Made by a program: the position numbers and the translations under genes. From Lobulomyces angularis (lineage: Eukaryota > Chytridiomycota > Chytridiomycetes > Lobulomycetales > Lobulomycetaceae): a stretch of DNA of 19,358 nt. The DNA is taken from assembly GCA_027604685.1 (NCBI GenBank), contig JADHYX010000412.1, positions 1 to 19,358 of the forward strand, read 5' to 3'. This document shows, piece by piece, positions 1 to 10,633 of the stretch (the first letter of the stretch is position 1; each line of letters begins with the position of its first letter). The notes under the pieces are model-generated. The model saw only the letters and a program-made list of their open reading frames with translations. It ran no database searches and had not been told where the DNA came from.

Positions 1-20
1 ATAATTTTAATGATTACAAT

Positions 21-728
21 ATGTCTTTTCAACTATTGCCTTCACCACAGTCTATCCCGGCTTCCCAAAGTATAGGACAACCCAATAAAGAGCAACCTCA
101 GAGTATTAACTTCAAGCGACAAGAACCTTTTTTTGATTACTACTCTAGTTCGTTACCCACACCTAACTCTTTTCAAAATATTTCAAGATCCCCACCCTAT
201 CCTACCTATATCAGAAGAAATTCTGCCTTTTCCACTCCTCCTGATTCACCTCCAACTCCTCCAGCGATACCTAACAATCCTTTGCGATTTTTTAATAACA
301 GCAACCTTATGAATCCCCCTGAGGCTTTTTTTTTAGATGATAAAATCAGAAATCAAAATCTGCTTTTGATCAATAAATTAAACCCGTCTCATTTAGTCAG
401 AAAGCATATATGTAGTTTTCCAAAGTGTGGTCGAGATTTTAAAACAAAGTATATTAAAAAATATAAATTAATTTCTTTTCATATTTTATAAAAAAAAAAA
501 AAAACATAGATCTCATTTAGAAAGACATGTACGTATTCACTCAGGAGAAAAGCCCTATGCTTGTCCATGGCCAAATTGTTTAAAAAGATGTTCAAGGTGA
601 TAATTTTTTTTTGTTGGTTTTTTAAAGTTTTTTTCAGGAGGGATAATATGCATCAGCATTATTCTACTCATTTACAAGGTTCTAGTATTGCATTTCCTGA
701 AGATAGAAGTATCATTTTCAATAAGTAA
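21..728 (+). CDS. C2H2 zinc-finger transcription factor (5' end may be truncated)
   Basis: Model: exons 21-448, 510-596 and 638-728, giving 201 aa. The introns are 61 nt (GTATAT...ATAG) and 41 nt (GTGATA...TCAG). The N-terminal ~130 residues are Pro/Ser/Asn-rich and look disordered, as in regulatory regions. The C-terminus holds two adjacent C2H2 fingers of the C-x4-C-x12-H-x3-H type, joined by the linker HSGEKPYAC. Finger 1 begins [10 protein letters not shown] and has the usual Phe and Leu core residues. Finger 2 reads [15 protein letters not shown] and then H-x3-H, with Cys where the core Phe is usual. An intron interrupts each finger, so neither is visible as one open frame. Established: such paired fingers bind DNA as nuclear regulators in fungi; the target is unknown. 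The frame is open from position 3 to the ATG at 21, so the true start may lie outside the window. Confidence 0.85.
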
Positions 729-1365
729 AAATAAAACAAAAAACAAACAAAAAAAAGGGATGGAAAAAGAAATTGTAAATTTTTAAAAAAAAAGAAAAAA
801 AAGTTTTTTATTCTATGTATATGTGTTTTTTTTCATAATCAAACCTGTAATTAAAAAAAAAAAAAGAAAAATTCAACTTTTTTTTTTTTTGGACTTTTCA
901 ATCTTACTATTTTGTTTATAGCTTTTGTTTATAGTTTTTTTTTTATTTTAAAAAAATAAATTTTATTATTATATTCTTATTGTTGAAATTTTATTATCCA
1001 TTTTTTCCTACATTTTAATAATGGAAGATAAATGAATTAATAAATGCAGTATGAAAGCATTAAATTAAATACAGCACAGAACATAAAATCATTCCAATCC
1101 TTTATGTTTTTTTTCATAGGAAATTTACCTTTGTTCTCTTTGTTGGATCAATTTTTTTATCTTAAAAAAAATGATTCGAAAGATAAAAAAAAGATCTTCC
1201 CTTTGAAAAAATTAAGAATAAAAACAGAGAAAAATATAATTCCAGATTAAAAAAAAAAAAAAAGGTAGCTGTTAATTATATACAATTTTATTTAAACAAT
1301 TACTAACACAACTTTTACATAAAAGTTAACGGCCGAAGTATAAAACAATTTATTCAGAAAACAGG
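729..1365. other. AT-rich intergenic region with no supported gene
   Basis: The region is dominated by A and T homopolymers. A possible poly(A) signal AATAAA lies at 730-735, just after the zinc-finger stop. An open frame at 1044-1250 on + is Lys/Phe-rich, has no recognisable domain and is probably noise. TATAAA at 1339-1344 lies 21 bp before the elongase ATG. That is close for a TATA box and would imply a very short leader. Confidence 0.5.
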
Positions 1366-2499
1366 ATGGACTTTGTTGACTTACCATTAATGCATTGGCG
1401 CTATCCATTGATATTCACATCATTGTAAGTAAAATAATTCAGACAAAATAAGATCAAATTTTGTAAAAGGAAACTGGTTGCATTTTTATGTATGGGAAGA
1501 GATGTTCTTGATTAAAAAATAAAGAAAATAATTTTTAAAGTTTTTTGTTAAATAAATGATCATAAATTTTTTCTTTTTTTTAGGTATGCGTTATCGTTAA
1601 TAACTTTTTGGCCACAACAAGGAGTAGAAATGAAAAAGAGAAGAAATAGCATTTTATTAAAGCCATTAGTTTTAGTTCATAATTCATTACTAATGCTTTT
1701 TAGTGGATACATTTTTGTTAACACTTTTCCTCATTTTTTAAACGAGCTGGACAAAGTTGATTATAATTTTACTGAATTCATAAAGAACGCCTATAGAGGT
1801 GAAGGTATTTAACTCTTTTTTTTATTTTTTTAGGTTGGAAGACTTTTGAAAAATATGCTTGGATGTTTTATTTAAGGTAAAAAGAAAATTAAAATAAAGC
1901 AAGATAAAAAATTTACACTATTAAATGAACTATTTAGTAAACCTTATGAATTTGTAGATACTTGGATTATTATGTACAAAGGTGGGAAACCGCATACTCT
2001 GCAAATCTTTCACCACATAGGTGCAGTAATAACTATGGTTTTTTTTTTTTTTTGTAATATTTCCAAATAAAAAATTGTTTTTAGTGGTTGGTAACATTAG
2101 TGAAAAATAGAACGTGTTGGCTATTTGTTATTTTCAACAGTTTCATTCACACATTCATGTATTTTTACTACACCATTACAACTCTAGGATTTAGACCAAA
2201 ATGGAAAATATTAATGACTACAATGCAAGTAATGCAGTTTCTTTTAGGCACCAGCATTGCGTATTGTTATTTAGCTATTGATGGTGGGCAAACTTCTTAT
2301 GGTGAAAATTTTTTTTTTTAATATTTATTTTATGTTTTTATTTTTTATTTTAGAAAGTGTCACTCTTTCAATAACTGTTTCTTATGTAAATATTGTTTTA
2401 TACTTATTTTGTGAGTTTTTTTATAAAACTTACTTTTATTCTACCAAACCTGAAAAAAATGTAAAAATTGCTTTAGCTAAAGATATAAAATTAAATTAA
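1366..2499 (+). CDS. ELO-family fatty acid elongase (3-ketoacyl-CoA synthase)
   Basis: Model: exons 1366-1424, 1584-1798, 1834-1876, 1938-2037, 2085-2301 and 2354-2499, giving 259 aa. The family condenses malonyl-CoA with acyl-CoA in the ER membrane, the first step of very-long-chain or polyunsaturated fatty acid elongation. Visible landmarks are YEFVDTWIIMYKGGK (about 109-123), the histidine box LQIFHHIGA (127-135), the block FNSFIHTFMYFYYT, and the downstream Q-x2-QF. Several hydrophobic segments are consistent with a multi-pass membrane protein, and the length is usual for ELO proteins. The box is QxxHH rather than the common HxxHH. Intron 2 could instead start at the GTATTT six bases later, adding two residues. 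The first intron is 159 nt, the longest in the gene. The ATG is the first one in frame with the conserved body. Confidence 0.9.
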
Positions 2500-2698
2500 G
2501 ATAAATTTGTTCTTTATTGTTATTGAAATAAAAATTTTTTTTTTTTTTTGCTTTCTACAGAAATAATAATGTCTATTTTTTATATTCTAACTATTTTTTT
2601 CCTCTATTTTTCAAAAAACATATCTATATATAACAGCAGCCAAAAAAAAAAATGATAATTAATAAAAAATTTTTTATATTTATTTCTTTATGAATTTT
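2500..2698. terminator. Shared 3' region of convergent elongase and kinesin genes
   Basis: About 200 bp separate the two stop codons. AATAAA at 2527-2532 (+) lies 27 bp after the elongase stop. TTTATT at 2679-2684 reads as AATAAA on the minus strand, 14 bp beyond the kinesin stop. Both are plausible poly(A) signals. The space between is T- and A-rich without a gene. Confidence 0.5.
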
Positions 2699-5600
2699 TT
2701 ATGAATTTAAATCTGCATCAAGAGTAAAAGAAGAGGTATTAAAAATTGGATCAAAATTAGAAAAATACTCAGTTCCATCATCATTTGTGGTAAATAAGTT
2801 AGCGCTGTTTCTAACTTTAGCTTTGGAGCTCTTGGTATGCTTTGAGGATAATCTTTCAAATACGTTATTGTTGTTAGGAATTGTTGCTACATCTCCATTA
2901 CATTCTTGGCGTTGAACCTCGTTCAGGGCTTCCTGCCAAATTTGATGATTGTAGTCAAGCGATGGATTAACGGCAGCTGTAGGTTGTAAAGTGTTAATGT
3001 TATGTAGTTTTTTTAAATTTTGGGTATCATCAGTTTGGTTTTCCCTAAAAGGCACTGATTGTGAAATTGATCTTCTAATGGGAGACAAATTTCTGATGCT
3101 GGATTTATGAATTTTTTCTGGCGATCTGGATCTCCTTGCTTTCAGGATTGTTAATTTTTCTTCTGAGTTTGGATTTAAATTTAAAGAGTTATTGTTATTG
3201 TTAATACAACCTTGCATAGTTTGATTGCTTTCTGATATGTGTGTTGGTTGGTAAGCATTTTTTATATCTGGAAATGGTTTACAAAAAAAATTTCCACTCG
3301 TGTTCATTAATATTGGTGCCGATTGTGGTCTAGATGGCCTCTCGTAGGAGTTGAAGTAATTAATTAAATTTTCTTCTGTTTTTGGACTATAAATTTTTGA
3401 AAAATCAAAACTTGCTCTCGGATCAGTTTTTAGCCCCATCATTCTAGTCTGATCAACTGAATGAAAGAGCTCCTCGAAAGTTTTTAAATTTTCATAATTA
3501 TTTCTATCATCCAAGGAAGACAGGGTTTTACTAGAATTGGTTAATGCATCATTTATCACTGCTGCTGCAACCACAGCAGCATCGTTGCCATGTTTTTCCC
3601 AAATCTTTAATGGTGATATAGGATTAGGTGATAGAACAGACGGGTTGTACTTTATGGTCGGGGGTAAACTAATTGATAGAGATTTTTGAGATTTAGATGT
3701 ATTTTGAGATCTAATAGGGCTGCTTCTTTCCACTTTTATAATACTATCTTTAAATTTTTCGGCTGATTCTATTTGATTTCGAATTGCGATTTTTGCGTTT
3801 TCATGAAGCTCCAGTATTTTTTTTTCGTATTGCATCGAAGTTTTTAAAGCTGCTGCTCTCATATTTTCCAAAGCTGCTCGAAGTTCCCTATTTAAGTATA
3901 ATGCGTCATCAAATATAAAAATAAATAAAAAAACTTACAATACAACTTTCTCCTTTTCAGATATCTTTAGATCCTTGTCTATACTTTCAACACGAAATTT
4001 TACTGCTTCTTGCATGTAGGCTGAGGAAACTAGCTGTACTTCGTTGATATCTAAGGATTTTAAAATATTCATTGCATTTTCCCAGCTTGCATCTTCATTT
4101 GAAGGAGTAAAACTGTTTATCTCCTCAACATCGCTACCTTGTATCAAATTTCCTTTATTTTGATTTTTTTCGCTTTCTAATTCAATCATTCTAGAAGTTA
4201 ACATTGCCGATTCATAATCTATTATCAACAAGCGCTCATCCTTTTTGTTTAAATTAGAACTGTTATTAAATTAAAAACAAATATATAAATATACCATATA
4301 ATATTGCTTTCCTGGATCAACAACTTCTCCTTTTCCAATTTCAAATGATATACATCTTTCCCTTTCAGCTAATAGTTCTTTCTGTTCATTTAAAAGTCTA
4401 GTTTTTTTCTCCTTTAACTCTTCTAAAATAAACTGAATTCTTTTTGTTCTGATACAACCGTCCAGCTCTTTTTCCAACATTTGCTTTTTAAAATGAGCTC
4501 GAATTTCCACCGGAGGAGCACTGCTTGGTGGGGAGGTATCAAAATTGGAAGTCAGGGATAACGAGGAAGTACTAAAGCTAAAGTCTGTGCCTTTTTCAGA
4601 CGAATGCCTAGTGTGTTTACTAACTGTGGGTTTGCTAATCCTGTTTGAAGAGTTTGTAGACCGTTTTAGAATATCCATAACATTTTTTATTTTGTTTTTT
4701 GAGGCAGTAAAGTCTTCTTTTGACTTTTTTGATACAAATAATCGCTTTAAGAAAAAAAAAACTTAAATCAATTTAACTTTAAAAATATATACTTGAAGTT
4801 GGCCGTTTCTCTCTAATTTTCTTAGGGTTTCTTCGGATTTTCTCTCCTTTAATCTCAATTTTTCAATTTCCTTTTCCTTCGCCAGTGCCAAATCACGACT
4901 CCTTTCAGCCTCCAATTTTAATTTTTTTGTCATGGAAGCTTTCTCAGCTACAAAATAATGAATATAAAGTAAAAATACACATGTATTGTTAAAAAAAATA
5001 CCTTTTAAAGACTGAATTGTAGCAAGTAAATTTTTTGTTAGATTTTCACTCTGACTTTTGGAGGTAGTTCTCATACTCAATTTATTTTTTAAATCGAATA
5101 TTTCAGCTTCTAGCTGCTTATGCTTTTTATCAAATCTAGCCTTTACTGCCAAGGTCCCAGCTTTTTCTTTTGGAGTAAAATTTTCTCCCCTAATTCTTCG
5201 AAGAGCCAAATCTCTTTCTCGCTGAACTTGAACTAGTTGAACTTTTAAGCCTTCTAATTTCTGTTCAAATGCTTTTTTCTGCACAAAAAAAAAGGTTACT
5301 CATATGTTTATAAAAGGAAAAAGCTACCATCGCATCATATTCTGATTCACTACGCTGAAGCTTAGAAACAATTTCTTCATGCTCTGCGATGTCATTTTGA
5401 ATCTTGTTCACTAATAAGTACATTGATGTAGAGGTAGCCCTGGCGTGATTTTTTCGATTGCTATTTTTTAAAGTCGCTGTCACACATCTTAATGAATCAC
5501 TGTCACTAGAGATTGATCTTTTTAAAGGATGATAGTGCGATGCTCTCATATCATAATCTTCTCCTTCAATTGTTTTAGCATCCAATAACTTCCAAAAAAA

Positions 5601-8460
5601 TTACTATTTACTAAAAAAAATTCTTTTATTAATACTAACCTTTTTTAATTCGGGATCAGATCTTAAAGCAGTTAACAATTTTTTTTCATGAGAAAAGTCA
5701 TTTAAATCCTTAAATTCATTCTTAATGTTAACAATATTTTTATTAAGTGTATTATAATTCTTTAATTTTAGTCCAATATTTTCTAATAATTCAATTTCAA
5801 AATTTACGTTGCTGTTACTTTTATTTAGTTTTTGTTTCATTTTTGTACTTGTTGTTGGTCGTTTATGCTGTTGCTGATGACTTAAACTTTCAAAAACATT
5901 TTTATACCAACATAATTTATCTTCACTCTCTGACAACCTAAATCTTAAATCTGAAATTTGATTTACATAAGACTTAACATCTATAACTTTTGAGGTATTA
6001 ACATTTTTTTTTTTAGTATTAGCATTGGCGATATCAGTGGCTTCTTCCTCAAATCCAGTAGGTATTATACCATTTTCAAGTTGAACAGGAATTATGCTAT
6101 CAACTCCTGCATTTAAATTTATTTTTTTGAGGAAAGTTTCATTTGGAATATTTTGCGATTCCATATCTTCTTTTTCCGTAACTGACGTAATTGGTCGACT
6201 ACTTTCAACGGTTTCTGGAAAGTTTTTTTCTTCCCCTGTACTTTCATTTTTATACACAGTATGATGCGATTTTGCAGTTTCTATTAATAAATTATCTCTT
6301 TCCACCATAATTTGATGTAACTCTAAGTTCAACTCAACGGAACGTTCGTAAATTCTGTTCTGATAAAAATTTCGTTTTTCTATTTCGAAATCTGTTTTTT
6401 GGTTAAATTTGATATAAATTTTTAACAAAATTTTTTTTTGTTGACAATACCTTTATTTTTTACTAGTTTTTTAAATTTATCAATTTCAAATTCCAATTCT
6501 TGCTGAATTTGGAGCTGCTGTTGCAGTTGTCTTTTTAACCAAATTAAATTTTCTCCATTATTTTCTTCATATACATTTTTTTCAATATTTTCGGAATAAT
6601 GAACAACCTCTGATTTGTTATCTAATAATTCTTGAGAGATTTTTTTTGATTCTGTGTCATTTTGACTTTGCAGTGTTGATTCGTCTTTATTTTTTACACT
6701 TTCGCGTGAAACAGTGGGATCGTTTTTTTGATTCGAACGAAGCAATGAGATTTCATTTTGAAGTCTAGAAACTAATAGAAATATATTATAAAACGGAAAA
6801 TATATTTAAAGTTTACCCAATGAGCGTAGGGTATAAATTTCTTGATTTGCAGAATTTTCAGAGAGGACCTGGTTTACTGAAGCTCTATTTTTTATATTGC
6901 GAGCTCTATTTGCGTAATTAAGGGTATTTAATGTCTCTCCGTAATTGGTATTACTAAAAAAAACATTGGAAAATAAAATAAAGTAAATATACGAAAATAC
7001 CTTGGACTAATGCAGGCTAGCATTAGCGTTTGACTATTTCCTCCAAGGGAGTCTTGAAGTAATCTAGTTAATTTACTGTCTCGAAATGGTATATAACTGC
7101 TTTTGCGGTTTTCGTCTCCTAATGCGCTTATTACATTTCCTAATGATAGTAACCCCTGATTTATTCTGTAAGAAATGTTTTATTAGTAAAAGAAAATTTA
7201 AGATATTCTATTCTTACGAAATGCCCTCCTTTTTTCTATCTCCTGCGGCATTAGTTTTTTTTAATCTTTCACTTCCCGCCAAATCCACAAAGTGAAATTT
7301 AGAACTGAAGGATGACCAGCTTCCTTCAGAATGAGTTTGAGGATTAACATTTTTTCCTAAGAACTCGTTTGTTACGAGGGAGGTATTAATTTCGGATGTT
7401 GTCCAAATTTTTTGCTTTAATATAATTGAAAATATTGCATGCGATCTAGATGAAGAAGCGTTCATATCTGTGGAACCAGTAGTCCTACAAAGTGTACCCT
7501 TCTGAAGACAACTATATCATATGTTAAAGAAATAGTACTTAAATACGTACTTTAATAATGCATCAGGTCCACTTACTTCCTCTTCCCGTACACCAGTCCA
7601 AAGAATATTTCCTTGTCCATCTTCCCTTATCGCCAGTCCTCCCCAACTATTTGCTCCTTCAGCTGTTCTCGGTCTGGGATTCAATAAATCCACCAAATCT
7701 AATACATTTTGTATTAAATTTAAAATACTTATTTTCACCTTCATTGTATAATTCCAGAAAACTAACACTAATAGAGTATTCATAGCCATTTGGGTTCAAT
7801 TGTGATCTAAATTTCATGGAACTAAAAAGTTGTTTAATAACTCTTGGGACAACACCTAATTATTTGTTTAAATTTTTAAAAAAAGGTGATTATATCCGAA
7901 CCTTGATTTTCTTCTGAAACATCAACTTCCAGACCAGTTCCCATGCTAAAGGTTTTTCCACTTCCAGTTTGTCCATATGCAATTATTGTTGCATTATAAC
8001 CCTCCTATAGCAAAAATATTAAAAAAAAAATGATTTTCATAAAAAATTATTGATGGATTTATAAAGAAGGATTGTCAAGAACAAATACCTGAAAATTTTC
8101 TAATAAAGGACATATCGCATCCTGATATAAATGGATCTGTTCTGATAAAGTATTGAATACATAATCTATACCATTTTCTTAGTTTTTACATTTTTAAATT
8201 TTCAAACGTTACCAAAAGTAAATTGACGCTGTTGTGAACTATAAGATAATATATTAGAAGCGTTAACTATTACTATTGGTTGAGAAGGAACTGATTGAAC
8301 ACATTCTTTTGCATCTGCCAAAAGTTCATTTGCTTTAAACGTTGAAAAAAAAAAATTGTAAGATATTTATTTTTTTTTTAAAAATAAAAAAAAGAATTTT
8401 TTAAAAAATTAAACCTGTTAATGGTCTAATTCTAACTGCTACTTTTACATTTGTAGACAT
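2699..8460 (-). CDS. Kinesin-4 (KIF4-type) N-terminal motor protein
   Basis: Exons, 5' to 3' on the minus strand: 8460-8415, 8332-8213, 8165-8089, 8004-7902, 7855-7739, 7698-7551, 7511-7218, 7165-7001, 6953-6817, 6771-6451, 6391-5640, 5588-5328, 5278-5002, 4947-4793, 4744-4295, 4240-3939, 3887-2699. They total 4914 nt, or 1637 aa. The motor domain is about residues 5-380 and begins [10 protein letters not shown]. It carries P-loop GQTGSGKT (92-99), switch [10 protein letters not shown] (221-229) and switch II DLAGSER (280-286). An insertion of about 15-20 residues precedes switch II relative to KIF4. A long coiled-coil stalk follows, with kinesin-4-like stretches such as [20 protein letters not shown] and a [11 protein letters not shown] block like one in KIF4. 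The Ser/Asn-rich tail has no cysteine-rich domain. Established: kinesin-4 proteins are plus-end motors that restrain microtubule growth in spindles or cilia. Its cellular role here is not determined. Confidence 0.92.
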
Positions 8461-9483
8461 AATTTAAAAATTGTGTTTTACAGTAAAAGAATATAGCAGA
8501 TTCAAAACCAAAATGTATGACGAATGCTGACAACTATTTGAAGGAGTTTAAGACCACCAAATAATGTTTCCTTTCTATCCAAAAACTGAAAGATTTGATG
8601 TTTGCTTTGTTAAAAAAGAAAGCAGGAGGCGCAACTTGAAAGATGCAAAAAAGAAAATGCAAGGAATTTAAACTCAGACATCATCTTTTGCATTGATGGT
8701 AGATCAAGAGATTCTAATTATTTGAGAATGGCGCTGTTATAAACTTCAGCCGGTGTGTATCGTTGCAGTTATTTACCTATCCTTTTTCACTGAGAATTAT
8801 TGGAAGTAATCGTAGAAACGTAAACAATTTTCCCTATAACAAGGCGCTTACAGGATCTTTGAACTGAGTTCAGCAGTAAATTTACTGAATTTATTAAACT
8901 TGGATATCCTAATGCAGCTTTATAATAACAAAATTTTGTTTTATACATATTTATACATATCATTTATGAAATTATAAGGATTTTATTTTGGACTTGCCTC
9001 CGCTTTCCTCTAAATTCTGCCATACAGATAACAGATTTCTAAAATTACATCTTCAAACTTAAAATTTGAAATCAACAAAATAACTTATTTAACTGTGCAC
9101 CTATATTTCACAAATATAACTTAGAAAAGCATGGAGTGAGTGGGACCATCATCACCCTACGGCCATATGCTTAAGTAATAGATCATAAATTTGCATTAAA
9201 GTTTGTTTTTTCATATAACAAAGATTTATTCTAATGGCTTTTGTGGCACCAAATTTTTCTTAAAAATTTTAAATTTTTTTTTTTTTTAATCAATTAACTT
9301 TTTTTTTGTTTCAGTTTCAAGGTATGCATATTTTTGACAATTAATACAAATGAATTGAATCTAATCATGCCTTTATGTGCATGCTATACTTTATCAATTC
9401 TACCAATTCAATCCTAAATTACCATTTATTAATTAATATTTTTTTTTTTTCCTTTTCCGCAATATACAGTGCAATAAATTAAC
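8461..9483. other. Divergent intergenic region (promoters of kinesin and downstream gene)
   Basis: The stretch 8480-9240 has fewer homopolymers than other spacers. It holds short open frames on both strands: minus 8963-8787 (58 codons, containing AALGYPSLIN) and a plus frame from about 8563 (35 codons). None shows a domain I recognise. A candidate 5'-UTR intron for the next gene runs from GTATGC at 9322 to ACAG at 9469, ending 14 bases before the ATG at 9484. I found no tRNA-like B box or repeat. Confidence 0.4.
9322..9469 (+). other. Possible 5'-UTR intron of the 9484-10302 gene
   Basis: A GTATGC donor follows TTTCAAG, and a T-rich tract ending CGCAATATACAG lies just before the ATG. At 148 nt it would be among the longest introns here. 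It is supported by splice-site appearance only, because no coding frame crosses it. Confidence 0.3.
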
Positions 9484-10302
9484 ATGAGTAACGTAAACAC
9501 TAATCGCTTTTCAAATACTTTCCGTATAAAAAAAAGAAAAACCGAAGGAAATTTGAAAGAGGTTATGAAAGTTCAGATGGAAGAACAGGCAATTCGTGAA
9601 CAAGAAAAAGAAATTCACTTCGAATCTGTCATAAACAATGGTGAAACAACCAAAATATCCGTGTCAAATAATGAAAAAGCTGAAATTTTATTACCTAGCG
9701 ACTCCAGTGAAACTTTGGCTGACTCTACTGTAGAAGTCAACAACAAGAACAGCGCAAAACCAGCGGAGAAACACTTAAAATTTAAAAAAGAAGTTGAAAA
9801 GAAAGATGAGAAAAAAATAAGAAAAACTCAGTCGATGACTGCACTATTGTCTGTCAAGTGGAGAGGGTTCATAGGAAAATTTAAAAAGGTAGACAGTAAA
9901 ACATCAGAGTCAACACCAACTGTAAGAGAGGTTCCTGAAATTGTCATTGATGAATATAAAACAACCGATAGATTTGCGAAGACTTTACCAAGTACTTGCA
10001 GTGAAAGTTGGGTTTTTGTTAAGGATGGTAGTAAAACTTGCGGAGTAGTGGATGATGGTAATTCAGGTGAAAACCAAGTTGAAAATACTTTAGTTAGTGA
10101 GGAGAACACAACTAAAATTGATGACGAAGTTAGGAGTGAAAAAAAAGATGAAAACTTGGTTCAGCAAGAAATTATTTTGTGTGATGGAAATATTAAATGG
10201 TTCCCAGAGTATGAAGAAAGTGTAGTAAGATTGGTAAACTTGAATGGTGCAGGTAATAATGCCCTTAAATTTCAAGAGCTGTCAAATGTATTTGTTTATT
10301 AA
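9484..10302 (+). CDS. Uncharacterised charged protein, 272 aa
   Basis: A single uninterrupted frame starts at ATG 9484 and ends in TAA at 10300-10302. The product is rich in Lys, Glu, Ser, Thr and Asn, and I do not recognise a family. A basic N-terminus (FRIKKRKTEGNLKE, 13-26) is followed by a Gln/Glu-rich helix-like stretch. Next comes a basic central patch around MTALLSVKWRGFIGKFKKV (118-136), which could be a short amphipathic helix. The tail is acidic and ends in a hydrophobic segment. There is no signal peptide or clear membrane span. Intron-like sequences inside the frame are not needed to keep it open. The length and the sharp contrast with the surrounding homopolymer DNA argue that it is real. 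Function unknown. Confidence 0.7.
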   Translation: MSNVNTNRFSNTFRIKKRKTEGNLKEVMKVQMEEQAIREQEKEIHFESVINNGETTKISVSNNEKAEILLPSDSSETLADSTVEVNNKNSAKPAEKHLKFKKEVEKKDEKKIRKTQSMTALLSVKWRGFIGKFKKVDSKTSESTPTVREVPEIVIDEYKTTDRFAKTLPSTCSESWVFVKDGSKTCGVVDDGNSGENQVENTLVSEENTTKIDDEVRSEKKDENLVQQEIILCDGNIKWFPEYEESVVRLVNLNGAGNNALKFQELSNVFVY

Positions 10303-10633
10303 TGTTAGCTATATTTATTCAATTTTCTTGTTATTTTGTTTTTGGTCTATTTATAATTAATTTTTTGATTTTCCATTTTATTCTGGTAGTTATTTTCTTT
10401 TTACATGTAATAAACTTTTCTTAAAAGTTAATGTTTTGTTAATTGTTTCATTTACATTTTACTGTTGTTGGAAAATTTTTCCTTGGATCAACACTACATC
10501 CAAAAGCCAAAATTTTTAAAGTACAATTTTCTCCCAAAAAAAAATTGGATACCACACCCAATAAAATTTTTTTGAATAAAAACCAACAAAAAATCAACAC
10601 ATTTTTGCGTTAAAAATTTTAAGCAAAAATTCA
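10303..10633. other. Intergenic region between unknown gene and PB1-UBA gene
   Basis: AT-rich spacer. AATAAA at 10409-10414 is a candidate poly(A) signal about 107 bp after the upstream stop. The last 120 bp are A-rich and probably hold the promoter and leader of the next gene. No gene is visible. Confidence 0.45.

Noticed and set aside
1044..1250. 68-codon plus-strand open frame between zinc-finger and elongase genes
   Set aside because: Low-complexity Lys/Phe composition in homopolymer-rich DNA, with no motif and no splice partners.
7558..7785. 75-codon plus-strand frame opposite the kinesin motor
   Set aside because: Antisense shadow of conserved kinesin exons 5-6. The same applies to plus frames at 4545-4766, 5747-5941 and 7086-7295.
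9828..10275. Minus-strand frames opposite the unknown gene
   Set aside because: Shadows of the 9484-10302 frame with no independent motifs.
10253..10276. Possible intron GTAATA...CAAG near the end of the unknown gene
   Set aside because: Only 24 nt, shorter than any other intron here, and the frame is open without it.
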